Below are positions 1 to 17,520 of a stretch of DNA of 64,000 bases, one piece after another. This DNA comes from Plecoglossus altivelis (Eukaryota; Chordata; Actinopteri; Osmeriformes; Plecoglossidae), in NCBI GenBank assembly GCA_036571765.1, contig BROE01000013.1, forward strand, positions 9,688,857 through 9,752,856. The letters run 5' to 3'. The notes under the pieces are model-generated. The model worked only from the letters and a program-made list of their open reading frames with translations. It searched no databases and was not told where the DNA came from. Position numbers and translations under genes: made by a program. Every line of letters starts with the position of its first letter. Position 1 is the first letter of the stretch.

Positions 1-40
1 GGCTCTGCTTCAGTGTCTGGCCCCCCTCCTGTTCCCCCCA

Positions 41-726
41 GCCCCCCTCTACCTCAGCCTCCTCTGAGAGGCCCCGGCTCCTCCGCAGCAACAGAAAGTA
101 CGGCAAGCTGGCACGCATCGTCCGCTCCACCAGCGACCCCATCGCCTGCAGCTCCATATCAGGAAGTAGGTGCCCCCCACCAGCAACTGCTTGTGTGTTT
201 GTGTAAAAGGCAGTTTGAAACCAACACTGTCATGTTTGTTGACGGTGGGGTTGGTGTGTGTCTCCCCCTGCAGGACAAAGCTGGGGCTGCGTGTCTGCGC
301 ACCCTGCTGCTGAAGACTCCCCCCAGACCCCTCCAGAGCAAGGTACCCCCCCTCCACCTAACTCTCTCCACTGTCTCACCAAGGATTCTTGGTGAGACTG
401 TTTGCAGGAGCGGTTACACACTTCTGCATGCGTGTGATTGTGTGTGTTTAGTTAGTGCAGAGCAAACTGAGGTGGCAGGGTCTAAACCATGGGGCCTCAG
501 AGGCAGGAAGCAGAAGGACCTGAAGGACGAGAGGAAAGTGGACCTTCGCCTGAAGCCCCAGACGCTCCGTTCTTCCTCGTCCGGCCCCAGCGAGAGGCCC
601 CACTCCCTGGCTGATTTGAAGACCTACAAGGACACTAAGATCCTGGTGGCTCGTTTCCTGGAGCAGTCTAGTTGCAGTCTGCCCCCAGCAGGCTGCTACA
701 TCAGCAAGTGTTTCCAACACCATTGA
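41..726 (+). CDS. 3' part of an unidentified multi-exon gene
   Basis: I do not recognise this protein. Three exons join in one frame: about 41-165, 274-342 and 461-726. The junctions are GGAA|gtaggt, cag|GACA, CAAG|gtaccc and gcag|AGCA, all in phase 1. The first exon encodes a basic stretch (RLLRSNRKYGKLARIVRSTS). The last is Lys/Arg/Ser-rich and carries a segment that looks conserved (HSLADLKTYKDTKILVARFL). The frame ends at TGA 724-726. The same frame reopens after that stop and encodes another basic tail (KLLHENKKHRRREAMLQRRQ) up to TAG at 829-831, so the true C-terminus is uncertain. No catalytic domain lies inside the window. The 5' part of the gene is off the left edge. A tau-tubulin-kinase-like tail was considered but cannot be tested here. 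Confidence 0.5.
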
Positions 727-831
727 CACACACACGGTCAATCTAAGCTCCTGCATGAGAACAAGAAGCACAGGCGCAGAGAGGCCATGCTTCAGCGGCG
801 CCAACGTAGATTGACCAGCAAGACAGGCTAG

Positions 832-1885
832 AGAGGGACAAGAGGAGGGGCTGTGTGTGTGTGTGTTCGCGGTCCAGTGGTCTATCTGTTTGAAACGAGA
901 AAATCGTTGTTTCTCCATTGGATAACTTCTTTCTATAATGATTCAATCTTTAATTTATACACACTATTTATTGTCGGTCTCCATCCTGTGATTCTCTCTA
1001 CCTCTCCTACATCTGTCCGCACCGTGAGAACCCAGTGCCATCAGGAAGTCTGTCCTCAAGAAGAAACGGCAGACGCCGCGGGCGTCACCGAGACACGAAA
1101 TGCTGGCACCCTGCAGAGCTGTGGAGCTCTCAGCTCCCCCTCTTTTTCACTGTCGTCCGCTCACACACCCCAGCACGCCAGTTCCCTAATAGCCTGTGAT
1201 ACCCCTCCCTCCCCTGCGCCAGCCCCCCCCAGACACCACGTCTCCCCCGCCTGCGATACCCCCCTCCTCCCCCGCCTCCTCTCCCGCTGAAACATCCCAA
1301 CAGGCCCCCTGTGCACGAAGGAAAACCAATCCTCTGACACCTCCCATACACACACACACACACACACACAGACACACACACGACAAGAACTGGAACCCTC
1401 TTAGCTGAACGGTCTTCCTCCCAGTTCCTTCTCTCTTCTCCTCTCTCTCCTCACTACGTGCCCTGTAAAACCCGTCGCCAACCACAGACCATCAAGCACG
1501 AAGAAACGTGCTCTCCTTTACACTCCACCCACCCACATCTGGCCGGACCTGCTGCTACCCTCCTCTTTCGCACGTACACACAAACACCACCAAACTAACA
1601 CATACAAATACAGCAGAATGTCTCCCTCAGGGGATTTTTGTAAAACTCTCATTGGACTATCAGAACAGACCTGGAGGCGTTGTGTAAAACTGTGAAGCAG
1701 ACAGACTGAGGATACTTCTGACTCTCTAGTTGTCTCTAAGAAATAAGTGGAGTTCTAACAGAAATGGGGTGAATATTTTGTGATGGTGTCGGTCAGAGAA
1801 CTTTACAAAAGTGAATGATTTAACTTACCTCAGTGTGTTACCATTCTTATCAGTGTTGTAATAAAATATCCGTTTCTATCTCGTG
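832..1885 (+). other. Probable 3'UTR of the first gene
   Basis: No coding exon is recognisable between the basic C-terminal tail and the AATAAA at 1860-1865. The stretch contains a (CA)n tract at about 1347-1381 and pyrimidine-rich low-complexity DNA. I read it as the 3'UTR of the gene ending near 726-831, but no transcript evidence is available. Confidence 0.45.
1860..1865 (+). promoter_or_regulatory. Polyadenylation signal AATAAA (first gene)
   Basis: A canonical AATAAA lies about 1.1 kb after the stop of the first gene and before a TTTTTTC tract. It is a plausible 3' end for that transcript. No downstream GU-rich element was verified. Confidence 0.5.
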
Positions 1886-3712
1886 TTAACCTCTTTTTTC
1901 TTAATGGATAAAGTATCCAAATGTTTTACTGCACAATACCTTATCGCGCTCAATAGAGTTGTGTAGTACAACAGTCAGACAGCAGATGGCACTAACAGAA
2001 TTATAAGTGTCCAGATTTTTGAGTGGTAGTGGGCATGGATAAACAGAATATAGCAGGAATGTGCTTATATGTACGGATGGCGTTCTTTGAGAATAGAGAC
2101 ATAAACTATATAATTTACAATCTGCTGTTACATTGATTTGACTTAGGCCTACGTAATATTATGATACAGTTCATGCAAATGCAGAGTGACACGTATCGGC
2201 CCATTAAGTTACAGTATTGTTAAGGTGACTGTTAGTGGTGTGGATTTGGTGGAGTCTTCTCTGTGTCTATGAAGACTGACAGGATCAATTATGTCGTCTG
2301 GACCGCTCTGATCCGTATTTAGCCCATAGATGAGTAGAATCTGTTGGTTTGCGCGTTTTGTGCCCTACGAGTATTTTATCGGCGTGAACTAGACCCTTTG
2401 ACACCGCAAACGAGTTTTAACTCCGCCCTCTAGTTACGCCGTCTGTGTCCTGATTACAAAAGAAATGTCCCCATAAAATCGTTTTCTGAAACAACCAATA
2501 GGATTCCCATGTGTGTATGTGCCATACATGGGAGCCCGAGCACGATTGGATAATCCCACTGTCAATTCAAATATCCTGTACGATCAAGATGTGTGGTTTA
2601 GTGTTTAGAAGAGCCAGCTGGCATACTATAACACCCAGAACTTTATGAATTATGTTAGCTATGTCGCTGTAATTCCATAAGGTAACTATGTCATGTTGTG
2701 TTTGTTATCACCAAGACGTCCGCGCTCCGCTGATTTCCTACTGCCGTGAGAGAGACAACAAAACACAGGAGGTTTGTCACCAACCAAGCCGAGGACGCGC
2801 GAGTCTAGGCTAGCTAAGTCACGTTAACCAACAATGTTAGCGAGGCAAATCGTTGCAGACCTTAACATTTTTTGTCAGTCTTGTCAGTTGAGCTGTTTAT
2901 CTGGCAAAACGGGGTAATACACATGTTACCCGTGCTCCGGGCAATGAAGAGACCTTGGATATCATACAACTGTACAGTCAGAACTAGCGATGTAGAATAG
3001 CTCTAGCCAACATCGATTTCAAGGCTTGGCTGAGGTCGGATGGTACTAACTGCTGGATTGGCCAGCCTGTTTGATACCAGAATCCATTGTGAGGGTCGCA
3101 AGACGTGGTTTAATGCTAGATGTATGTATGTTGCCTTTTTTGTTTTTGCCTACGATAGTTATGTACAGCTTAGCCTACTATTTACCAGCTAGCCCGTTTG
3201 TTTTGTCGGGTCTGGTTGCTAGGTTGGAGCAGCAGTAGCCAACCAACGCATATAATTTGCTCAACCAATCATTTACTACCTACGAGATAGCTATATATAA
3301 ATTTGTATACCAGTGCTTGTAATTGTCCAAAGTAATAATAGCATTCAGTTCGTTGTGGTTATTGCTAAAGTTGCAAGAAGCTAACACCAATGCTTGCATA
3401 CGTTTGCTGTGTTCGCAGCTAGGCCACGTCGCTGCGGATGCACTGACAAGCAGCGCATTGGATGAATGCAAACAAGAGCGAGACAACTGTACGGAAGGAG
3501 GAGGACGGGTTTTTTTCTTTCCTGGTGCTCCTGTCGCTTCAGAACAGAAAAAAATGCTGAACTGGTAGCAGGCAATTTTAGTGGAATTTATCATCTAAAT
3601 TTTTGCCGCAGCAATACGGCATGTCAGACAAATTCACATCTGGAATTCTCTAACGTTACTAGTGCAGTAGCAGGACAGCTTTGCCAGTTCAATTAGCGAG
3701 ACAGATTCTGAG
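1886..3712. other. Intergenic region and golm2 promoter/5'UTR
   Basis: I found no convincing coding exon here. The short open frames at 3280-3696, on both strands, overlap each other and lack homology. The last few hundred bases before ATG 3713 should hold the golm2 promoter and 5'UTR. No TATA box or defined start site could be fixed. Confidence 0.5.
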
Positions 3713-9239
<5,527 letters not shown>

Positions 9240-9672
9240 ACCCAACACTTAACTGTGTGCAAGATTCTGGACTTCCTGTGTAGGAGCCAGTGTGCACCTG
9301 TGTGCTGGGGGTGGGGCCTCTGACCACCTAGACTTGCCTTCCAGTCTTCTTACCAGGATGTAAATCTCATGACAGTTTCCTAAAGACCTCCAGGACGTGG
9401 CCCTTCTCTGAAGAAACTGACGTTAAATGTAGGAACCTCACTCGCTGCAGCCCTGCAGACAGAGACATGAAGACCAGGCTCATGCCTGGGGCGCATCTGC
9501 AGATCCTCGTGGCGTGTTTATGTTTGTTTTGTTTGCTTTGTAAGTTATTTGTCACTAGGGAAGCCCCAAACTAGATGACAGGTATGCAATGTGGGACTGT
9601 ATAATGAGTTTCTGAACACCTGAGTTTCTGTTAATGTCTTATTATGAAAGGTTTTCATTTCCTAAGTGGCTG

Positions 9673-9678
9673 AATAAA
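9673..9678 (+). promoter_or_regulatory. golm2: Polyadenylation signal AATAAA (golm2)
   Basis: AATAAA lies 434 bases after the golm2 stop codon, giving a 3'UTR of roughly 450 bases. Confidence 0.75.
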
Positions 9679-11049
9679 CTTTGGACTGAAGTTGTCCAAA
9701 GTCTCTTATGTCTCGATAGGAGGACTGTTTCTGACCTGGCCGTCTGGCCCCCGTCTCCTCTGCTCAGCCTGATAACACCTGTGGGCGTTTCTTCTCTTGC
9801 TTTTTCACCTTGACTTGACTTTCCCTTAACTGATTAGGTGTTCTCTCAGATTCTGAACAGCCGTTTCTCAATAGAGAGCTGAAACTCGTTTTCTCTCCTA
9901 AATGTGTCAGTGAAATTCCAAGTCCTTGGTGTTTTCTCCAGTGTCTTGCCCCTGCCCCCCCCCCCCCTCCCCCCCCCCCCCCAAGCGAAGGACCTGTCAT
10001 GCCGTTAGGAAACATCTCTGACTGCCCTCGTACTCCAAAGTGTGTATTCCGTTGGTCTGAGGGCTGATGTTCCATGCATGACCACCACTTCTAGCAAACT
10101 TTATGGACTCCACCCCCCCTTCACTTCACTTACTGAAGCTTCAAGCAATACTCAAGTTGACCTAGGTACACTTCAGTGTAAATGAACTCTAGCTTTTAGG
10201 AAGGAGTGTTTGTAGCAGGTGTCTCTACGTGTTGGAATTGTCTCCATTTATACTGTAGGACATAAGGTACAAACTTATCTGTGGCATTTTAGATACATGA
10301 GAATTAAATCATTTGTTTTTGTAGCTCTAAAAGAAAGATTTCATAATGAAGGGCGGCATATTGAATGTATTGTGTCTTTTTTTCCTCCTGTTCATTGAAA
10401 GGAAATTGTTCAGATCAGAGACGCATATAGGCAAGGCCAGCCTGAGATCCATTTCCCTCAAATTTGAATGACCGGAGAAATACAACTGGTAGTTCAGTCA
10501 CTGTGATCAGAAGGACAAGTGGTCTTGATTCGGTCGTTTCATGGTAATTAATGGTAAAATTTGATCATCATGCTTAATAATAGTCACGAATCATTGGTAA
10601 CAGTAATCAATCAATTGCTTATATGTATCCCTCAAATGCTTTTTGATTTTTAATTTATTAAAACCGTTTTGTGCTCTTTTAAATGTGTATTAGTTGTTTG
10701 AACCGAAACTGATTTAGATGAGGCGAACCTTTGGGATGTAGTGTAGAGTTGATGACTGTGAAGACGGTACAGTAAGTACATGGGTACACATATTTGGGTA
10801 GGTTTTGGACTCTTATTTTGTCGCGTAATTGTTGTTTTTATCTTCAGCCTTGGAAAGTATATCATAGCTACACTTATTGTGACTGTGCCACGAAGTACGT
10901 GGTTAAATATATTTCACTTTCATTTTAAAGCTGCCTATTATCTTACGAGATTGTGTGATGTTTGTGCGTCGAGTGTCGGAAGGGGGTGTGTTCATGTGTG
11001 CATACGGGTATCTGCTTTTCAGTGTGTGGATAAGGAGGCGGGAAATGGC

Positions 11050-11204
11050 GACTAGCAATATATCGCAGTATCAGTTTTTAGACGGTCCCTGAACGAAGAG
11101 AAGTCGGATCACAGAAAAAACTGACTGCTGCCCCCATCGTGGCTACCAGCAGCAGTTTGCTCGACCTGTCCCTTCGCTTTAGAGGCACTGCGGAGCACTG
11201 TAAA
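11050..11204 (+). other. ctdspl2: Probable non-coding first exon of ctdspl2
   Basis: The only good splice donor between golm2 and the ctdspl2 coding start is GTAAA|gtaagt at 11204/11205. The start of this exon is not defined by the sequence. The assignment is inferred from the acceptor at 13346, which lies 23 bases upstream of the ATG and so requires an upstream exon. Confidence 0.45.
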
Positions 11205-13310
11205 GTAAGTGAGGATTTTAACATGAGGGGGTGTGTATGACGTACAAATAAATATTTTCCTTTGATATTCAGGCACGTCTGCTAAGCTTCACGCTCTGTT
11301 TAGCTATTGTTGGCTAGCTAGCTAACCAAACGCGTTCGCAAAAATTCATGGCCTCCTTGGATCAGGCTAGTCCCTGAAACATTTCGTTTCCAACGATTCG
11401 ATGTTTGTCGTTCATAAAATGTACTATTTCTAACTACTAATTGATCATATCCTCTCGTACTTCTTCTGCTGCAGAGAACTGTCATTTTAGTTAGTTGTGT
11501 TGGTGACGACGGGTTGTTAGTACCATCATAACAAGCCAGGGAACGTTCCGCTAGTGCGAGCTGTACAGCTGCATTCCAGCAATGCAATGGACATTCCCGG
11601 ACCTAAGCTATTAGCCAGCTAATTTGTTTGGTAGTTCATCTATATGTCGTTATCGAGTCAACGTGTTCAAAGAATCGTTTTAAGATTGATTTTTCTGTCC
11701 ATGGTTGATTTATTTCTGAAGGCAATGATTAACCATGGTATTTGCGATTAGCTTTGCCTAATGCAGTTAATCGACTAGCTTCGTAGCCTAGCCTTACTGA
11801 ACGGCAACCAGCAGTCAAGACGGGCAAGGCTAAATGCTGGAAGGTAGGGATCCGCTGCAAAGCTAGCTAACCATGTCAAATGCAAGTTTAATGAGTGGAC
11901 AATCGTAAAGAAGACTTAATTCAATAGAACAGCTTGGTCGCTTGCTACAAGGGAGTTTCTAACGTTAGATTATTATTTTGATTCGCCCATTTGTTACCTG
12001 GACGCAGGCAAGAAAGGTCTCCTTTCTTTTCCCGCTCAGTTTATGCGGTGTGCATGCATTCTTCACTAGGTTGAAAGCGGCTACTTCAGTGGCTGACTAA
12101 TTAAAGTTGACTTTACAGCGAGCGAACTTTGGTTGTATCAAACACAATTATGAATGTTGTTAGCCTAATACTGTTTTGTTGTCAGTGAACGTTGCATTGT
12201 TGTTTTGAGTAATGGTCAGTATCACCTGCATCCAGCATACCTGACAAGATGTGACACTCACTTTCTCAACATAGTTCGAGTTGGCTACACAGCACCGCTT
12301 ACGGTGACGTTCCAGCCCATCTTAGTACAGGAATATTTGTATTCCACGACGTGTTGGTTCTTTGTTCCACGTTGTGGATTCTTGAGACCTGGCTGGGTGT
12401 CACAACACCTCTGCCTGCCTGGCAGAGGTAGATGCTGTCAGTGCGTCAACAGGAGGGCTTATATTTGCTCTGTGTCTCCTGCTTACTCTGGCCTGTGGGC
12501 ACATTAAAGACAGGATATTTTTAAATGGTCTCTTGTGTTTCATCCCTGTTCTGATACAAACCAGATGTAGCGTAGAGCGATGCAATGGGTGGTGGAGCTG
12601 GACGGATAGAGTAGCAGACACGCACAGTCTTCCTGCAACGTGTGTGTGTGCGTTTCTGGCACGGAATCTGACAGGTCCAGGACATGCCTGAACACATTTT
12701 CAGCCAGTTGTTCTTATGTAACTGCACTGGTTGGCAGGATGGGGCCAACAAGACTAGTTCTCCCTGGCCGGAGGTTAGTTAATGAGCTTGTCTGCACAGA
12801 CCTTCATCCATCCATCCAGTCAGGTTTCAGTCTGAGCAGAGACAACCCAAGAGGGCGGAAGGGTGGACTGTATGGAAAGACACAGGTTCCTCTTAGAGCA
12901 GTGAGGAAGGAAAAGAGCATGTTTAGAGTGTTGGAGCAGGGCCCTGGCACAGATGAGGCTGGATGAGTGTTGCGGGGGGGGGGCTGCATTGGTGAACCAT
13001 ATAGTGAAGGAAATGGGATCCTGAACACAACCAGATGTTTTGCTGCTGCACGCTCTGTGTGCTGGACCAGTGCTTTTTCTGTGTTTGTGCAAGACCAGTG
13101 CTTTTCTCTCTCTCTTTCTGTGTGCGCGTGTGCACACACGCACGTAGATTCCAGCGCATGTAGATTCCACAATTTCTACTCCACTGACTTTTTACTCCTT
13201 TCCTTGAGTTGACCTAGACACTTGGAGTATTGGAGCACCATGCCCACTGCTCTAAAACCATAGAACTCTGCTAACTTTGTGACAAAGTTAACAAACCTTT
13301 ACTCTCTTGT

Positions 13311-13341
<31 letters not shown>

Positions 13342-13346
13342 CCCAG
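13311..13346 (+). promoter_or_regulatory. ctdspl2: Poly-C 3' splice site of ctdspl2 exon 2
   Basis: Twenty-eight consecutive C residues (13311-13338) followed by TCCCCCAG form the polypyrimidine tract and acceptor of the exon that carries the ctdspl2 start codon (ATG 13370). Such a pure C tract is unusual for a splice acceptor. Confidence 0.7.
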
Positions 13347-13369
13347 TCTTGCATGTGACTGCTAAGACG

Positions 13370-16300
13370 ATGAGGCTGAGAATGCGCAAGGCTTCTCAGC
13401 AGCCTAACCCCGCCCATGCGGCACGCCCCTCCAGGACCAAGAGGAGGCACTCTGAGGTGGAGGAGGACACGCCCACCAGTGGGGGGAGGGGCCTGCTCTC
13501 CACCATCAAGAAGTTCATCAGAGGAAATGCTGTCAAGGTGAGCCCCCTTTTCCTCCCCCAAGCCTTCACCCTCTGTTCAGGGATAGCAACACCTGTAGCA
13601 AGGAGGAGAATATGCTTTTAACGGTCATGTGAGATCAGACATTACCTCAGTGAATGGAGGAAGGCTGCTGTTATACTATTGGAACAAGGCCAGAGTTGTG
13701 CTTTGACTGGTCCATTATAGCAGTTAACCTGTGTACTGTACATGGTGTGACATGCAAGCCTGGAGTTACGTAAGTCTTTGAATGGCTGACCACTCCCGAT
13801 TTAGCTCTCAACGTTTACCATGTAAATCTAGTGTTTGTTAGGAGACAGTGTCATGTTACCTAGAAATGTGTGGCGGAATGCAGCCTCCTGGCAAGGTCTC
13901 TGACTGGGAGCTAATTTTAGCCAGGCTCAGAGTTTCCCTTCTCTCATTCAGTCTCTCTTTTTTTTCTCTCCCCTTCTCTCTCTCCCCTTCTATCTGTCCC
14001 CCAGGTGGAGCAGGAGAACTCTGCTAAGAGAACACGACTCCACTGTGATGTGGACAACAACTTGATCACCTCCACACCACAGGGCGCTGACCCCCCCAGG
14101 AGGACAGTGGCCCGGGGGGGCAGAAGGGGCTCCGTCAATGGAGGTGAGACTCATTTTCTTTTCTTATGCTGACTTGCTGGAACGTTCACATCCAAGCTCC
14201 TCCCCGTTCCTAGACAGGTATCATAACGTGGGTTTTAGACCAGGACCCCAGGGTGTTCTTATGGGATGTGCTATTCCCCAACAACACTTACAGAGTATGT
14301 GCTGCTGATGACCTTTAACCCCTGCTGCCACAGAGGCCACTAACCATGACAGGAGTAAGGCTGAGAAGGTCAACGGCAGGCTGGAGGAGGTGGAGGTTGT
14401 CAGTCCTCCTAGAACCACCTTGCTGGGAACCATCTTCTCCCCTGTCTTCAACTTCTTCTCACCTGCCAACAAGAATGGTGAGCCTACCTCAGCTGTTCAG
14501 CTCAAACTTCCCCTACCTTCTGTCCTGTCAACCATCTCCCCTGTTCTTCTGCTCTACAGTACATCCCACCCACCATTCCTCCCCTGGTCTTCCTACACTA
14601 CATAAGCATCCTACCTGTCCTCACTCCACCCTCTACTGTATCCTGTCTCCTACCCCCTACCCTGTCGGTGCACCATACCTCCTGAGGGGGTGCGGGGCAG
14701 GATCGTAGTTTATCCTGATTTGGTTTTCCCCAACCAGGCTCTGATTCGCCGGGGCAAGCGGTGGAGGCAGAAGAGATAGTGAAGCAGCTGGACATGGAGC
14801 AGGTCGAGGAGACACCCACCTGTAAGCTGGAGGTCTGTACCTCCACACCCCTCTACCCCCCTGTCCCCCCAGTCCTTCGGGCCCCCCACCCTCCAGAGGC
14901 CCCCCCGGAACAGGCCGAGATGGAGCCTGATGCTGACCTGCCCCCTCTCACAGGTGAGCAGGCAGTCATAGTTATGGTGAATCATGCCTCCGTACTGTTG
15001 ATGGGAGTTTTGAAGATCATTATAACTATTGTGAATTGATCAGTTGCTAATGACAGACCTCTTCAGTTTGCATTACCTGTTGTAAAAATTCTTATTCTCA
15101 TTTTCTTTCTCTCCATTGCCGCTTACCTCCATCCTGCCCAGCCCCTGGTATGCCCCCAGAGACGAGTTATGTGGAGGTTCAGCCCACTGTCCCAGCAGAG
15201 GGCACCTACGAGGAGGACTGGGAGGTCTTTGACCCGTAAGTGCTAAAAAAATAAATAAAAAAAGTTCCAAAAAGCAGCCTTTTAGTTGCAGGTGATGGCT
15301 GTACGTGGTTGACTATGTGCTGCTTGGCCGTTCTCCTGGCTGGTGTGTGATGTGGCCTCTGTTTCTGCATCCTGTCCAGCTACTTCTTCATCAAGCATGT
15401 TCCTCCCCTGACTGAGGAGCAGCTCACCAGAAAGCCAGCGCTGCCTCTGAAGACCCGGAGCACGCCTGAGTTCTCCCTGGTTCTGGACCTAGTCAGTACC
15501 TCCACCTTCACCCCCTCACAATCTGTCCCATGTTACCTGGCGTCCCTGATCTCTGTCTCTCCTTCCAGGATGAGACACTAGTCCACTGTAGTCTGAACGA
15601 GCTGGATGATGCAGCTCTCACCTTCCCTGTCCTCTTCCAGGATGTCATCTACCAGGTACAAGCTCGCTTTTCTACTTCCTTACTAGTGAAGAACCTGGCC
15701 AGCAGGGGGCAGTGCCGGCCTAACTTAAGTTGCCTACTGTCTACCTGTAACCTGTTTTTGGTAGAACAACTCGAGTATAAACATTGTATAACTGGCTTTA
15801 ATGTACTAGCTTTACTCAGTTTTGCTGTGTCCTGTTTGTTTGCAGGTGTACGTACGGCTGCGGCCCTTCTTCAGAGAGTTCCTGGAGCGCATGTCACAGA
15901 TCTACGAGGTCAGATGCTCGTTCCAGTTCTTGCATTTGAAAAGAGTCGATGGCGATGTTGTGGCGAAACTTTCATCCCTGTGTGTGTTTGTCCTTCAGAT
16001 CATCCTCTTCACAGCCTCGAAGAAGGTGTACGCTGACAAACTGCTCAATATCCTGGACCCCAAGAAGCAGTTGGTTAGGTGTGTGTGTGTGTGTGTGTGT
16101 GTGTGGCTGGGGCAGGTGTTGAATGACATGTTATGTCCAGGTGATATTCAGGTGTCAGAGTTGTGGTTTAGCTACATTATTGATAAAGGGCCGGGAACCA
16201 GGTCATTGATTTTTTTTCTTGTCTTTTTTCGTCTTGTCTCTCCGTTGTGATGGCTGTAACTGAAGACACCGCTTGTTCCGTGAGCACTGCGTCTGCGTGC

Positions 16301-16897
16301 AGGGCAACTACATCAAAGACCTCAACATCCTGGGACGAGACTTGTCCAAGACCATCATCATAGACAACTCACCTCAAGCCTTCGCATATCAGGTGAGCCC
16401 TCTCATGAACTATGCATCTGCCCTGTGGGTTGAGAGGTCAAACACAAGTGACACACGCAGACACACGTACACTCTGTTCCAGTAGTAATAATAGTAGTAG
16501 TATATCTTAGGTGCTCCTGATCCACAATCTGACACAATCACCAAGTCTCTGAGATACACCTGAGACAAGCACCTGGATGGATGTTTTTAGTTCTCCAACT
16601 GACTGTTTGTCCATCTTTTTGATGTGTGTGTGTGTAGCTATCAAATGGCATCCCCATAGAGAGCTGGTTCATGGACAAAGGTGACAGTGAGCTGCTGAAG
16701 CTGGTGCCCTTTTTGGAGAAGCTGGTGGAGCTGGTAGGATCAAAACTGAATCAATAATGAACCAATCAATACTCACTTCATCGATATTCTACAGCTGTAA
16801 CTTGTGACTTGGCTGTTTGCTCCCCTTCCAGAACGAAGATGTGCGCCCACACGTCAGAGAGCGATTTCGTCTGCACGACCTGTTGCCCCCAGACTGA
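13370..16897 (+). CDS. ctdspl2: CTD small phosphatase-like protein 2
   Basis: This is a HAD-superfamily (FCP/SCP-type) serine phosphatase related to the RNA polymerase II CTD phosphatases. Twelve coding exons join to 463 codons: 13370-13537, 14005-14143, 14334-14477, 14738-14953, 15142-15235, 15380-15491, 15569-15655, 15846-15908, 15999-16078, 16266-16392, 16638-16733 and 16832-16897. The human protein is about 466 residues. The catalytic DLDETLV motif (Asp290 nucleophile, Asp292 acid) is split across exons 6 and 7 of this list. The second motif is LFTAS (Thr346), and the IIIDNSP motif has Asp401. The N-terminal half is a divergent basic linker but keeps the conserved block TLLGTIFSPVFNFFSPANKN. 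The start is fixed by MRLRMRKASQQ, nearly identical to the mammalian N-terminus. The protein ends RLHDLLPPD, as in mammals. All catalytic residues are intact. Confidence 0.97.
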
Positions 16898-17290
16898 GGC
16901 GGAAAGCAGGACTGCTGCCCCTGGATGCCAGAACTGACTGACCCCTCCCTCACAGACGCTGTACAGAGCCCCTTTGGAACACCTGCTACAGACATTGCCA
17001 TTGCTCTTGATATTTTAGCCTTTTCTCTAAACCTATGATGTTCCTGCATTTCTTTGTCCTGCTTACTTGCATTTAAAGCAACATGAGAAAAAAAGGACAA
17101 TTTTTTTAACCAAGAATTTTTAACTGTATAGACCCAATTCACAGACTTTTAGGGAGACTGTTAAGGACTTGTCCCATTGGTTGGCTGCCGGGTCCTCCAG
17201 CCCTCCACCCGCTGCAGCAGGTGCTGTCTGTATGGGCTGACCATCTCACCAGAAGAAGAGGAAAATCTCACACACTGACCCAAGAGCCTT

Positions 17291-17520
17291 TGGCTCCGGA
17301 CCCCTCCCCTCTGGCTCCGGACCCCTCCCCTCTGGCTCCGGACCCCTCCCCTCTGGCTCCGGACCCCTCCCCTCTGGCTCTGGACCCCTCCCTCCTCTCT
17401 CCAGACCCCTCCTCTCTGGCTCCGGACCCCTCCCTCCTCTCTCCAGACCCCTCCCCTCTGGCTCCGGACCCCTCCCTCCTCTCTCCAAACCCCTCCCCTC
17501 TGGCTCCAAGCCCTTCCCCT
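17291..17520. repeat. 21-bp minisatellite in the ctdspl2 3'UTR
   Basis: About eleven head-to-tail copies of a 21-base unit (beginning tggctccggacccctcccct) are present. The first four are essentially identical. Later copies carry a shared variant (ctccctcctctctccagacc) in alternation, which points to expansion of a two-unit block. The repeat is open in several frames on both strands, but only because 21 is a multiple of 3. Confidence 0.95.

Larger units (their letters stand above)
9700..13346. other. Intergenic region, ctdspl2 5'UTR exon and first intron
   Basis: No coding exon was recognised. A 28-base pyrimidine tract made almost wholly of C sits at 9955-9982. A probable non-coding first exon of ctdspl2 ends at 11204 (donor GTAAA|gtaagt), downstream of moderately CpG-containing DNA at about 11.0-11.2 kb. 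The remainder to the exon 2 acceptor at 13346 would be intron 1 (about 2.1 kb). Confidence 0.5.
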
